64,000 nt of DNA from Myrica gale. Taxonomy: Eukaryota > Streptophyta > Magnoliopsida > Fagales > Myricaceae. The stretch covers positions 15,218,068 to 15,282,067 of the forward strand of contig OZ005617.1 in assembly GCA_963930655.1 (NCBI GenBank). The letters are read 5' to 3'. Below the pieces are notes generated by a model, which did no database searches, was not told the DNA's origin, and saw nothing but the letters and a program-made list of their open reading frames with translations. Both the position numbers and the translations under genes were made by a program. Of the stretch, positions 11,379-24,500 are shown in pieces; position 1 is the stretch's first letter; each line of letters opens with the position of its first letter.

Positions 11379-14362
11379 TTACCAAAAGTTGTGATGGTTT
11401 TTCAACAAATAGGTATACAAAATCTCATTCCATGTGTCGGGGACTCCTGGTAAACACCAGTGGATGCAATCAGCAAATTTTTTTGGATCGGATCTCTGTT
11501 CCTTCGTCAAGAGCTTGCCCCTGCGTTCCCCATAAACTGATGTATGAGCATCCTTTCGGAACTCTGACAACTGTGTGATGTTCAGAAGTGTTACATTCAC
11601 TTTCAATTGTTGCAGTATATCATGTACGATCTCCATGATCTGGAGGCTTGATCCTGTGCCCCAGTATGGGACTTGGATTGGGTATGACTCATTGAAGCAG
11701 TTTCCACCACTTCCAGTCTCCCATTCCCATCTCCTACAGCAAAGAGAGGAAGAACATAAAAAGCAGAGGTTTTTTTAGAATGAGTTCAACTATCTGACCT
11801 TTTAGAAGCAAACAGGCAACATGCTAAACTAGAAGGCAGAAGGTTAGGGAAGCATGAAACAAATGAAGTAAAAACTGAAAACAGTTCTTTCATCTCCAAG
11901 ATGAGGAACACTTTCGATTGAGTCGGTCAAAATCGTGTTTTCGTTTTCGAGAAGCGATGACTGAAAGGGGATATTGCCCTTGTTTATCCATCCTCATGTA
12001 GACTGCAGATTTAACGGTCTTGTGATGGATCCAAAAACTATAAATCCTAAAACTCACCATAAGTGTGTTGGAGACATGCTCATGAAAAACACCGTTTGAG
12101 TATGTGGATTGATCTTGGAGTTTATCCAATTTGCCCAAGTTTCTAGAGCCAATCTGTACGCAGTTGTCACATTATATTCTCTAACTTCATAAGGAGGTCC
12201 ATATCTGAAAGCAGAAAACCACAAGGCAAGATAACCCAGAGTAAGATTCCAAAACTTTTGTCTCCTCCACTCAAAGCTCATTTTATAGACTAAACTGAAA
12301 TGCCAGTAATATGGTATTAGGGGTTTGAATGTCTGATGGCCATGAATTGAGTCGAGACCGTTGGTAAATCTGGACTCTGATACCAGTGTTGGGCAGTCTT
12401 CGGTTTTTTCAATGTAAAACCTAACTCTAGAGGTGATGCTTTCCTTTACACTTATAAACTGATCACTAACCTCTTTTTACAACGTGGGATTAGCCCTAAA
12501 AGCAGAGTTGACCAATTTTCATGAAACATGCAAACACCTTGAGAAAGTTGGCAGTGACATAATTTACTCGATGTAAGTTCATTACATCGTTAAACCTGAA
12601 CCTGCCTACCAGCTTACGTTTAATCTGAAAATGATACACGAAAGGCTAAAGGAGTTTTTTGATTAGCGATGTATAGAAGCGTACTCACGTTGCGTTGATC
12701 TGAGGCTTGTACATCCACCATACATAGCTCTCAAATACCAATATATCAACCTTTTCCCACTCTTTTCCATGCTCAGCTATGGAGTCGAGCTTGACGGACC
12801 GTTTCAGTACAGTGTGATTCGTTGCATGATCCGAGTTGGATTCCACGACAAAGGGAGCCCAGTAATACTCAATCGATGCGTCAAATTCCTGTAAAGCATT
12901 CCATATTAGTGAAAGGATCCGGAGGCTAGCATCTTAATCAAGGTTCAAAACTTAAGAGAAATTCTACCCTGTTTTGCTAAGTTATATCAAAGGTTCATAA
13001 TCTTTCTTTCCAGTTTAACTTTTTGTTTTGGAGTAAAATAGTGAGAGAATAGGCAAATCAGGTACCTCAACTCTAAAGATCTTCATGGGAGGAACCCTTC
13101 GAAGGGACTTCTTTCCTTCAGGAATTACAGATTGTACCAAACAAACCATCGATTCAAACTGGGCTCTCTGTACTGAGTCTCCTACAAACATCAGTCTTTT
13201 ACCCCTCAAGATCTGCAGCAACTTCAATGGATTGACCCTGAGAGGTCAAAAGCATTTGAAAATCCGTGTCACCAATTACAGAATGCAGAAAGGTACATCC
13301 GGGCTCTGATTGACCTCATGCACTTCTACTCTTGTCTTCCCAGGGAATCCCAAATCATTTTGAGCACAGATATCCAATAAAATTATCGAATGACATGGTC
13401 CTTCAGTTATTTATCGACATTTTTGGTGGGCAATAAAACCATCAAATGAAGTGCTATCACAATCATTAATGTTTGCAAATTCAGTTGATCTGCAAATCCA
13501 ACAAAGGAATCCCTATGAAAAGCAACAGTGTGGGAAATAACACCAGGCTGTATCAGGTTATTGTTAATTTGTTATGCAGAGTAGTTTGATGTGGGTGCTT
13601 TGAATCTCCGTTTTAAATCTAGATTATTGATTTATATTTTTTAGAGTCTTGTGTGGAGAATGTCAAGATTTATCTTGTTGAATAAAAATTTATTTTTATT
13701 GTAGCTCTCCCTCCATAACGGTTGTCTTTTTTGTTTTGGAAATAGGTCGATTCTGCTGTACATCTAGGATGACGGTTTCTTTGATTTAGCATTTCAGAAG
13801 TACTTATAATGCCTTGTGGAGCAGTAAGGTACCTGATTTTCACTTTCCGAAACTCTAAAATGTGTTTTAGTGCTAACTAAAACCACAGTCAAATGATGAT
13901 AATTTGACATGCATTGGTAGGTCTAAAGATTACTTACCTTGGGAGATTACATCCATTGGGCTGCCACCTCCAATTCTTATAAAAGGAATCAGGTCTCCCA
14001 TTCCTCTCGCAAGTCACCTGCTTAACCAGGTAGGGGCAGCTCTCTTCAGTATAAAGAGGATATGATATGTTGTCCCACACCCAGTTCCCTTCAAACACGT
14101 TGCATCCTTCTTCAAGACGATCATCAGGAGAAACAACAATCGGTGTCCTATGCCTTTCTTCTCTTGGCCTGCCATATAGCCGGAATACCAGGCTGTTATT
14201 GCTCTTAAAGTTATCTAGGGCTAGTCGTGCAGTTCCTAGGACTAGGAGAGAAGCCAATGCAACAGGAAAGAAGGACTGGATCCGGCAATCAAGAGAAAGC
14301 TGCTTCATCATTTTAGGGTAACCTGATAAGTTGATGGAGGTGAAAATGGTGGCATCTCTCAT
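11379..14362 (-). CDS. Trichome birefringence-like (TBL) polysaccharide O-acetyltransferase
   Basis: Five exons on the minus strand (14362-13938, 13237-13066, 12888-12689, 12204-12058, 11733-11379) join in phase to 432 residues, the usual TBL length. The order is a short cytosolic tail, a membrane anchor at about residues 30-47 (FFPVALASLLVLG), then the TBL domain (EEGCNVFEGNWVWDN, NGRPDSFYKNWRWQPNGCNL). The DUF231/PC-Esterase region follows, with the GDS motif (LMFVGDSVQR, Ser about 163) and the DxxH motif (DCIHWCLPGVPDTWNE, Asp about 403, His about 406). The family acts in the Golgi as type II membrane enzymes that acetylate cell-wall glycans; members close to ESK1/TBL29 and TBL28/30 act on xylan. 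The sequence resembles that clade, but I cannot fix the subfamily. An in-frame ATG at 14311 (MMKQLSLD) may be the true start. It is divergent from IPT9. Confidence 0.93.
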
Positions 14363-15563
14363 TGTTGAAACAAGTCATTTTGGGTATCTGATGGAATATC
14401 TTTAGTTCTAAGCATGTGAGCTAAACTACTTCCAACCACTGGTTGGTGGGTTCAAGTTTAGGTAGTTTGTTGAGTATCAGAATGGGCCATCCATCTTGGA
14501 GAAATTATACCCCAACAGAAGTCTCTTCATGCTAAAATTATTTCCATTTTTATTTAAGTTCTTAGAATTGCTCTCCTTGTTTTCTTTTGGTTTTCATGCC
14601 TGGTTTGCCAAGCTCCCCAGTCGACAAACTGCAGTTGACGCCTTTAAACTACTGTGTTGTGGTGGACTTTCACTCTGGACCTTAATCTTGTCAATTACAC
14701 ACTGCCTCTTTGTAGTATAGTATAGCATTGTTTGAGGTATCGGTTAATAGGGGATCACCACCTCCCGTCCTTGGCGGCTATTGCGGCGCGAGGAGTCGCA
14801 CAGGCACCAGTATAGACACCTAGAGGTTCGGGCACCTCTTATTGAAACAGCTGCGTTTTCTTATTCAGTTCAAGCAGAAAAGGGCTCATGTAAGGTGGTC
14901 ATGGTTAATTGATTTTTGCCATTTTTGTTCTATATGGCTAATTTCTGTTGCCTGTTGGTAATTAATCTTTGGCCAGTTCCACTTTTTGACTCATTCTTTA
15001 TATTCTGCTTCCCACCAATCAGCATAGAGGTTCTATACATATACAAAACTTACTACGTCCATTTTAATGGGAGGTATGCATGTTCTAAGCCAAAACACAA
15101 GGGGGAAAACAAAAAATCCTTTGGTAACTCGTGAAGCTTTTGCACACAGCAGAAAGTGGAGGCTGCTCTTTCCACATTAGTGTTCTCAATTTTAACGGGC
15201 AGACCCAAATTAAAGGGAAAACACCAATGTGAGCGTTTTTCAGTTTTGTTATGGACATTAATATTTTTCTGAAGGGAAGGGAAAAGAAAAAGGAACAAAA
15301 AAAAAGAGAGAGGAAAATTGTATCACATGACCTTGAACACTTATCCCCCGTCCAGAAACTGGGTGCGGAGATATCTGAATTAGAAAACTCTAAAACCCCA
15401 TTTGGACCTCAAAAACCTCTCTAGCTAGGCAGCCGCATAACATAAGCCAAACGGAAACCTTATTCGACAAGCTTGTAGTAGGAATAAGAAACAGGCCAGC
15501 AAAAACGATTACGCAGAGAGTAATCCACTGAAATCTCTCTCTCTCTCGCTCTGTGGAGTCAAA
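14363..15563. promoter_or_regulatory. Divergent intergenic region between TBL and IPT9
   Basis: The 1.2 kb between the two start codons must hold both promoters and 5' leaders. A CT repeat (about 15536-15550) lies just upstream of the IPT9 ATG, as is common in plant core promoters and leaders. No TATA box was assigned with confidence. There is no coding sequence here. Confidence 0.5.
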
Positions 15564-18500
15564 ATGCTAAGTGGAGCTTGTGGCCTCCGCGCCTGTTGCC
15601 TACGCCTTCCGTACTCTCCGGAGAGCCCCCTTCTCCGAGTGACTTCACAGCGGTACACGCGACGCCGGCGCGGTTTCTCCGTCGCCTGCTCTGTTTCTGG
15701 CCCGAAGAAGGATAAGGTCATTGTCATCTCTGGGCCCACCGGCGCAGGGAAGAGCAGGCTCGCATTGGAGCTCGCCAAGCGGCTCAACGGCGAAATCATC
15801 AGCGCAGACTCCGTCCAGGTTTGTGAAAAGGAAATTTCCTGATTGTTGCTGTTACGTCTTGCCGATAAAAAAAATTCCGTGTGCGCCCAGTTTTGTTTCC
15901 GAGCAGAAAGGGAGCAAAGGAAAGAAATAGAGAAGAGGATATTTGGTTCGCTTGTGATTCTGTGAACAACAAAATAAGAAAAAAGAATTACTTGGTTGCC
16001 GAGAAATGGCTGAGGACGAGTAGTCATATTGGGTTTCTCCTTTTCAGCGAAAAGTTTAAATTAAGTCTAACGTAATTGATTCCCTCAAGAGTTAGATAGG
16101 CCAGAATTAGACATCTCCTACTTAAAAGGTGGAAGTTATAAGTCTCAAGTTTCATGGGAAATGGGATCCTCATAGAATTATAAATGCCAGGCAATTTGTC
16201 AAAACGAACAATCAAACAACTACAGTGTCCAAGAATTAACAATTTCAATCTTGATTTCCTGCGCAACAAACACACTCGAATTTGAGTTGACAGGTTGGGA
16301 ATGATGAATCCTGCCATTGGCTGCGAAGGAAAGGAAAAGAGATTAATACTACCTCCTTTATTTTGGCATGCTAAAGCTACTTCGGCTGCCAAGAACTTGT
16401 ATTAAAGTAAAGAATTTGACATTGTGTCACTGGGATCTATTTTGTATTTCCGAAAGTGGCACGCCTTTTCTCAATGCCTTAAATAGGCAGTACAATTTCT
16501 GGTGCCCAGAATTGACTAATTAATTGTGGCGTGTACTACAGGTGTATCAGGGTCTTGATGTTGGATCTGCAAAGCCTTCTCCAACTGATAGAAAGGTGCA
16601 TGAATAAGATATGAACCATTATTAGTATTTGCTTTTACTATCAAATTTTCTTTTGATGAAAAATGCATTGTAGTACACATACATTGACTATGATGTTTTC
16701 ACATTGCACACGCTCACACATGGAAATGTTGCTTCTGGTGGATGAATATGGTATGCTAGACTTCAAGCTCATCTATTGACTTTTTTAATAATACAATAAA
16801 ACAAGAACAAAAACAGGATAGTACTTGGAAAGCATTATCATAAATAATTTCATCTGTATGGATCTAGAGCTTCTTGTTGATTGCATTTTATAAGTGGTTT
16901 TGACTTGTACATTTTCTCTCTGTTGTACAATTTCTCTATTTGTGCTCTCTGTGTACTTAAGTTTTCTCCTCTTTCTTGGTGTATTTATTCTATAATAAGC
17001 TTATAATTCTTGCTTTTTGTTGTTGAAAATTTTCCCTATTTAAGGAGGTACTGCATCATCTCGTTGACATATTGCACCCATCGGAAGGTATGTTACCTGT
17101 GGGACCATTTTTTTCAAGTAGGCTTGTATGTTAATGTTCATATCCTGCATGATTCTGAGGCTACGATGCAAACAAGATTCCTATAACTAATGTTGACTTG
17201 TAGTTGCTAGATGTTTGAACTATCTGTTATCCCTATTTAGTATGTACTGTTGTGTTCTTTCAGAGTATTCTGTTGGGCAATTCTATGAAGATGCAAGGCA
17301 GGCTACAAGATGTATTCTTGACAGTGGCCGTGTTCCAATTGTTGCTGGTGGGACTGGATTGTACTTACGGTGGTAAGTTCCCATGTATCCTTTTCTGGAA
17401 TGATCTTTGTGAAAATTTCTTCCGTTTTGCCATAAAGCGTAAATGGATGCGCACTAAGTGTCTCTTGAAGGTGACATTCTATCCGCTATAAATTAATAAC
17501 AATTGCGAGGGGCTTTGTTGTATGCTTTTTATCTGATCTTGGCACCTCTGAATAAATTGTTTGAAATTGATGACAAAATCTCAAATCTCTGTGGTGGAGT
17601 CAGAAGGTTGTGTGGGTATCCAGTGGAAGCAATAGAGTACTTTTTCCTTGTAATTTTTTTGACAATTTAAGAGTGAGAGATATTTTTATTGTCGTTGTTT
17701 AGTCCGTATTTGTTGGTATCCCCTGCAATACATGTGGAGAAAAATTTCGTTCTCTGTGCTGTCTTTTCTGCCATCAAACCAACCTGGTATGTCTTAGCAG
17801 CCTGCCATATAAAACATCAGTTAAAAACGCATGTTACAGTGGGGGCAAAGGGAAACTATCCAAACATCATGGCATAACAAGGCTGATGGTCAAAAGATGA
17901 ACAAGAATCAAACTGCTCAACATGGCTTACTAATTTGCAAGATCATCACATTAACATTATCTGTAACATCATAGCCTTTAGCTACCCTAGGTAGCTGTTA
18001 GTTGATAGGAAGAAAATAAATTTTGTCTCTCCAGTTACTAAGGAAATTGATGATTCTAAAATTACCAATATGCTTTTTCTCAAATGACACATCCTTCTCT
18101 GTAAGCGTTTAACAGAGGTGAGGTCTTGGTTCAAGACTCACTAGGAAACTTACCACTGGAGAAGAAAAAAATTGTTTAACTCTTCGTGCTTGGTAATTAT
18201 GTGAATATCTCGCACCAACTTACAAAGGTTATTGACACAATTATATTATTACACGAATTGGTTGTCATGTGAATATCAACATAATTTTGTGTGTTGGTTT
18301 CTATACCGATGTTTCATGATGTTGGATGTAGCCTTTCATAGTCTTACCAACTTTATGGCATCTAAATGCTATTCGTTTTGGTTCAATATAAGGTTCATGT
18401 ATGGGAAGCCTGATGTTCCAAAAGCCACTCATGAGATTGCCTCTCAAGTATATTTAGACTTAGTAGATTTACAGAGAGATGAAGACTGGGATGCAGCTGT

Positions 18501-21500
18501 TCAGTTGGTGGTTAAAGCCGGTGATCCAAAGGCCCAATTTTTGGCTGTGAATGATTGGTATCGGTTGCGACGTAGCCTTGAGATTATCAAGGTTAGATTG
18601 ATGTTTTCTTGTTTTGTTTGTAGACGTTGGATCGCCTCTCAGACTCTCTCACACAAATACAAAGATATGCTTTTTCATTCATGGATACTGATATTTTACT
18701 GCCACAAAAGCCACAGAAGTATGATTTTTTTTAATACAGAAGATTTATTTCGTTTTAGCATCTAAGCTTTGGCTTGATCAATTGTGATGCAATTGTACAA
18801 GGATAACCTTTCACTCCTAAGAATATGCTTTTACTGGATTTGTAAATAGTTGGGGCATATTTGTCAGTACCTGTGTTCACTGTTATCAATATTTCCTTTG
18901 GAATGGCAGTCTAGTGGATCACCTCCATCTGCTTTTCGGGTACCATATGATTCTTTCAGGGAACAAGGTGGTGATGTAACAGACAGCTCTCATGATATCA
19001 ACTCGTCCGCTGATGGACCGGAAATAAAAAAATTGAAGGATTTGGACTATGAGTTTGTTTGTTTTTTCCTCTCTAGCCGAAGAGTTGATCTCTATAAACT
19101 AATTGACTACCGGTGTGAAGATATGCTTTCAGGTAGATCATGCTATGGAAGCATCTCTATGTTGTTACTTTCCCGCCACTTAAAAAATCTCTAATTCTCA
19201 GAAGCACACTGCAAGTCATCTACTATATGTGATTGGGATGAGTATTTTTGTTGTTGATAAAAGGTGATTCTGTTATATCTTCATTGACAGCCCCCCCCCC
19301 CCCCCCAAAAAAAAAAAAAGAAGACAAAACAAAAACAACTTATATGTGATTTTTAGGTTCAGGGCCATCCAAAGTATTGATTGAACACGTGTTGGGCTTG
19401 CTTGATAATAAAGTCCTATCCCTTTTAATCTCTCTTCTTTTGGGCTTCTGTTAGCAAGTTGATATTAGGCTTGTCCATTGAAACACATGAGAATAGCCAG
19501 TCATATTAAAACATGAGTGTTTCTTGAGATTGGCTTAATGTGTAAGCATGGATACCATATACTTTCAATGGGCTGTAACATATCTCTAGTGTCCCATGAA
19601 CAAAAGCAAAAAAAAAACGAAAATCACCAAGGACTGGTCAAGAATGCTTCAACTCTCACTCTGCTATCTGGAAAAAATATATTTTGTTACTTTTTTTTCT
19701 AATTGTTTGTGGCATCTTTGTTGGCACGGCTGGCCGCGGTTGCGTGGCTATAGGGTTGAGGGTGGGTGGGAGTACATGGGAGAGTTTTGTTGCTTTGCCC
19801 TGTGGCTAGTGGGTTGAGGGTGCTTTTGTTTTTTTGTTTTTAGTTTGCGTGCTTGGGGTTTTCAATATAGTCTCTTGTACAGTCGACTCCGTTGTTGTGT
19901 GTTCTCTGGTTCTCTTCTCTTTAATAAGATTGGCTTACTTATAAAAAAAAATATATCACTATTTTTGGCAAGTAGTGTGGAGCATGGGATCTAAACCATG
20001 TAATTATGTAATTGGTTTCTTTTCCGTACGTTGACTGGGAACTTCTCAATAAGATTATAGGTTTTATACCTTTTCCCCTAGCAAAAGGGAAAAGTTAATG
20101 AGAGGAGAAAAGCAGGCTAAGACTTAATATCAATTCTATTTGGAGTTGCAGTTCCAAGTGGTTGGTTTACTTGATAAGTTTGCCTGAAAGAAAAAAGTAG
20201 TTGTTTGCTTTTATGATTTTGGACTTTGTAATATCAGGATGGGAGTTGGCTTGGATAAAGGTAGCATCTCATTTGGAAGTGTATAACCTGTGCAGAATTG
20301 GATACCCTTCCACTCTATTGTTTATTTCATCTGGTTACCATAGTATCGTTACTGTTTACAGTGATACTGTTAATTATGTTTGATTATCCTTGGCTCCTTG
20401 AGGAATCCAAATCAGAACTATATATGAATCATTTTTATCTTATGAATGAGTTAGAAATACCTTGATACCAGCTACAGCTTCTAAATCTCTTTCTTGATAT
20501 TTTAGCTTTGTACTCTATAGTTTGGCTCTTTCTTTGTACTCATTTCAAATGGTTGCTTTTCCCTGTAGGAAGCGATGGGATATTGTCTGAGGCCAGATGG
20601 CTTCTTGATACAGGTCTTCTACCCAATTCAAACTCTGCCACTCGAGCAATCGGTTACAGGCAGGTATATCTTCCCGTGTTTTGTTTTCATGTTAATTATA
20701 GTTTCTAGTTTTCAAGCAGCAGTTCTTGCTTTAAAATTAGTTTCCTTATTGGAATTGATTTATCCAACTAACCTTTTCTTTATTGCTTTTTTTTTTGGTG
20801 AAATTAAGCCAACCAACCTTTTTCTCTCGAAAGTCTGATATTGATGTAATTCATTATGTAAGGCCCACCATTTGAACCTTTAGGCTTGTTGATTCGCTGT
20901 GTGTTACAATTTGAATGAGCAGAAGAGTAAAAGGGGAAAAAAATATTACTTTCTCATGGCTGAAGTTTGGATTTATTGAGCTTTTGTGATTCCCAAGCGT
21001 TAGAAATTTTTATCCTCTTGACGTAGTCTGTGTTGTTGTTGTTGTTAACTTTGCCTTCATTTATGTTCTAAATTGAATTTGACTTGTTTTGGTTTTAAGT
21101 GGTGTATTCTAGTTTAGGCAGTTATACTAAAGTCCATTTGGTTTGTCTGATTTACTGATTCAGGCAATGGAGTACTTATCACATTGTAGGCAGCAAGGAG
21201 GTAGGAGTTCTCCTGGAGAATTTTTCGCCTTTTTATCCGAATTTCAGAAAGCATCTAGGTAATTAATTTCCATTGTTTTATCTATATATGACTCGTATAT
21301 TAGAGTTGTTTTGCTTCGAAATAAGGTTCTGTTTTGTTATGTATTTGGGAATTGCTTATGTAAATTTTTTATTTTGTAAAATTGTTCATAAAGAGGTATG
21401 AAGGAAAAGGATTCAAATGATTGTCTAGTTTGAAATCGGGGGTGTGGAAGGGATTTTGTGCCAATGTGTTAGTGAAAAATACGCTTTTTATTCTGAACAG

Positions 21501-24500
21501 TTTGCTTTCAGAGAGCTTGTTTCAGTCTTAAAGGAGGAGTCCACATGCAACCCCAAGGGGCTGGCTTGGGCGGTCAAGACCTGGGGCCTAGGAGTGTACT
21601 CCCCCTGAGGTCTTAGGTTCGAATCCCCTCAGGTGCAAACAATTCCTTGGGGTCACTCTCACAGCAAAGCTGGACTTACCTGACATGTGTGGCTTGGGAG
21701 GGCTGCACGCTCCGGGGTTTACCGTGGCGTTGAACCCAACTCATGTGTATACTGGGTCAGGTCCATCCGAGCTCGGTGCACGTGAATGAGTGCCCGGATT
21801 TCCCTTGTTATAAAAAAAAAGGGAGTCCACATGCAGAAAGATAGGTTTTGTCCTTAGTTTCCTGTAGGTTCTTTTAGGGATTCAATCTTATGGATTGCAC
21901 GAGCATTCTAATGAGCTGAATCGTGTTGCACTTTAATTGACAATCTTAACATCCTACTCCCATCCTACTATTCCCCTACAAAATCAGACAATTTCCTGAT
22001 AAAATCAGATGATTCCCTGCCTGAAAGTAGGAAATTGTGTACGGATGACCTCATCTTTTAGATAGGCTTCTTGGGAACCTCATGCAAAGGTTTTCTAGAG
22101 CGTAGAATTTGTAAGTCTTCTAACTAAAGGATTTAACTCATCACTTGGGGATGTTCTTGTTTTGGTATTCGGTAGGCGGAAGTTTCATGTGGGACTCCTA
22201 ATAAGTCTATGCTTTTTGGTGTCAGGCATATTGTCATCGTCTCCTTCATGGAGGCTTATACCAGGTTGGATTTTTCATTATTGATGCTTCAACTTTAACC
22301 ACAAGTCACTACAGTTATAGATAAAAGGGCCTCCTCTTTCTGGCTTTTTTTAAGGACAGAAGAAAGCATTGGGAACATTTGTGCTATACTTCAAAAGTAC
22401 TATTCAAAATTATAGTTAGAGCTCCTTAAAGTACTTTTAAGTCAATTACCTAATAATGAACCAATCTTAATAAAATGTATCCCTTTAGTAGTATTACTTG
22501 CAATAAGATGTGTCAAATTGAAGTTCGCACTTCGAAGGCTTGTGCCAATGACACCTGAACGTTGTGAGACTTAAGCTCTCTTGGAAAACCCATTGCATCA
22601 TAGTTTTCAACTTGGAAAATATAGTCCTAACATGTCTGTAGATTTCTCATCCCCCCTCTTCTTCCCTCTTTTCAATTTACCAGGGAAGGCAAGATGTCTT
22701 TGGTATGTCATAGTTCACTGTCAATCGCAAGGGTTATATGAAGCCAGTATTGCTCTCAAATAGGTCTTTAACATTGTTGTCTATTTGAATTCTGTGAATC
22801 CAATTATCTCAGGAAGTTGTTTTCCCCTGTTCACGTGCTTGTGTTTTACGCTATTAATCCTTATGATCTCAATTTAATAATTCAATGAAGTATCATTGAA
22901 ACCCAGAATCATGATTATTGCTCAATTCCAACGCTTGTGGAACTGGAAGTGGGATTATAAGTCCATAATCCGCTTCCGATCTGATGAGACCCTTTGAGTC
23001 TTTTCCCCTATACAAGTTGAGGTCTTGCACAGAAATTTCTGAAGTTCCCTGCATAGAGAAATTTACAAAAAATGAGAAAATAGAGATAATGCCAAGTGCG
23101 CACATGAAAATAAGTAGGGTGTATTAAGATGTTTTTTTTTTTCTAAGCAAGGGTGTATTAAAGATGTTGATAGTATTTCTGGTGTGTAAAAGTAAAGATG
23201 GCATGTTGATAGTATTTTATCGTATCAGCTGATTCTAGTTTGTTCTATGTTACCCGTATTCCAATTAGCTGTATGAGTTGGAAAGCTTTGGAATGGAGTT
23301 TATTATTAACTAGCGTTGCATTTTATTTTATTTTTTGAGTATCAAAATTTCTTTATTTCTTAATTTTGGATAATCAAAGTTCCTATCTTGACCTCTTAAA
23401 AGCAATTGCTTAGTGGCGGTAGCTTAGACTTTGTTACTCTGTCTAGTGGATTGCAAATCCCTATAATACATAGCTTATAGTACAAAATTTGGTGCTGCAT
23501 GTTTGCTGTAGTTTACTAATCATATCAGTTTTGAGTATGTGATGCTCTTATCCATTTATATGAATCTAGCAATTGAATATTTTTTCTTTAGGTAAGTAAT
23601 CTAGCAATTGAATATTTTGTTGTGCAGAAATTTTGCAAAAAGGCAATTGACATGGTTTCGCAATGAGGGAATGTATCATTGGCTTGATGCCTCCAAGCCC
23701 CTGGTACATGACGTTCATTCTTTCCTTTGTTCCTGAATCTGTCTTGACTACTTCTCTTTCATCTTTGGGAGATTTAATTAGTCCACATGTCTACGTTATC
23801 TAAAGGGGCATGTTGGGAAATATTTTACGCTATTAAAATCCAAAATCTGTGTTCAACTCTCAATGAGAGAGTTTTGCTTGATAAAGGACTGAAAAATGAA
23901 AGGCCGCCACTCTTCCGTTCCACTTTCATGTGCTTGCTGATGCACATGAAATAATTTTGGCACAGTTAATGGAACTTCATAATTGAGCATCTAATACTAC
24001 TAGAACAGAACACCTGAATCCCTGGTTGATTATAATAATTTGAGCTGAAAGTCAGATATTACCAAGGAATGCCATAATGCCGCTTATTTTACACATACTG
24101 GAATGGAATGCAACGATGAGCTTTGTGATTATTGTATGCTGGGTTGCTTTAGTAATTTATTAGGAACCGCTGCAAAGAATTGCTATAGTCTACAACCATT
24201 GCTTGCTGCATTTCATTCAGATTATTCTAATTACTACCAAGAATCAATGTTGGTTTTCATCAAATACTTGGCCTATTCCCTTATGATCTTATCTTCATTT
24301 CATTCAATATATACTTATCTCTACTTATATTCTTATATTCTGTCACGTTTGTCATAGCAGTCTGTTACAGTTTTTATTTTAGTTTCCTACCAGAAGTGTT
24401 TTTATTTTGTTTCTTTTCCAACCAGAAGGGGATTCTAAATAGAATAATCACTGTTTTTTCCACTCTTAATATTTCAAATTATGGGTAACAGGGAAGCTCA

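Noticed and set aside
15509..16027. A 172-codon open frame on the minus strand over IPT9 exon 1
   Set aside because: It is antisense to a well-supported exon with transit peptide and P-loop; the frame is a GC-rich shadow with no family resemblance.
19291..19318. Poly-C/poly-A run in IPT9 intron 6
   Set aside because: A homopolymer tract of this kind is either slippage or assembly noise; it has no evident function. A similar run occurs at about 35865.
21540..21640. A tRNA gene suggested by the B box 'ggttcgaatcc'
   Set aside because: The sequence does not fold as a complete tRNA, it continues for about 200 bp of unrelated body, and it ends in an A-tail with a target duplication; it is a SINE.
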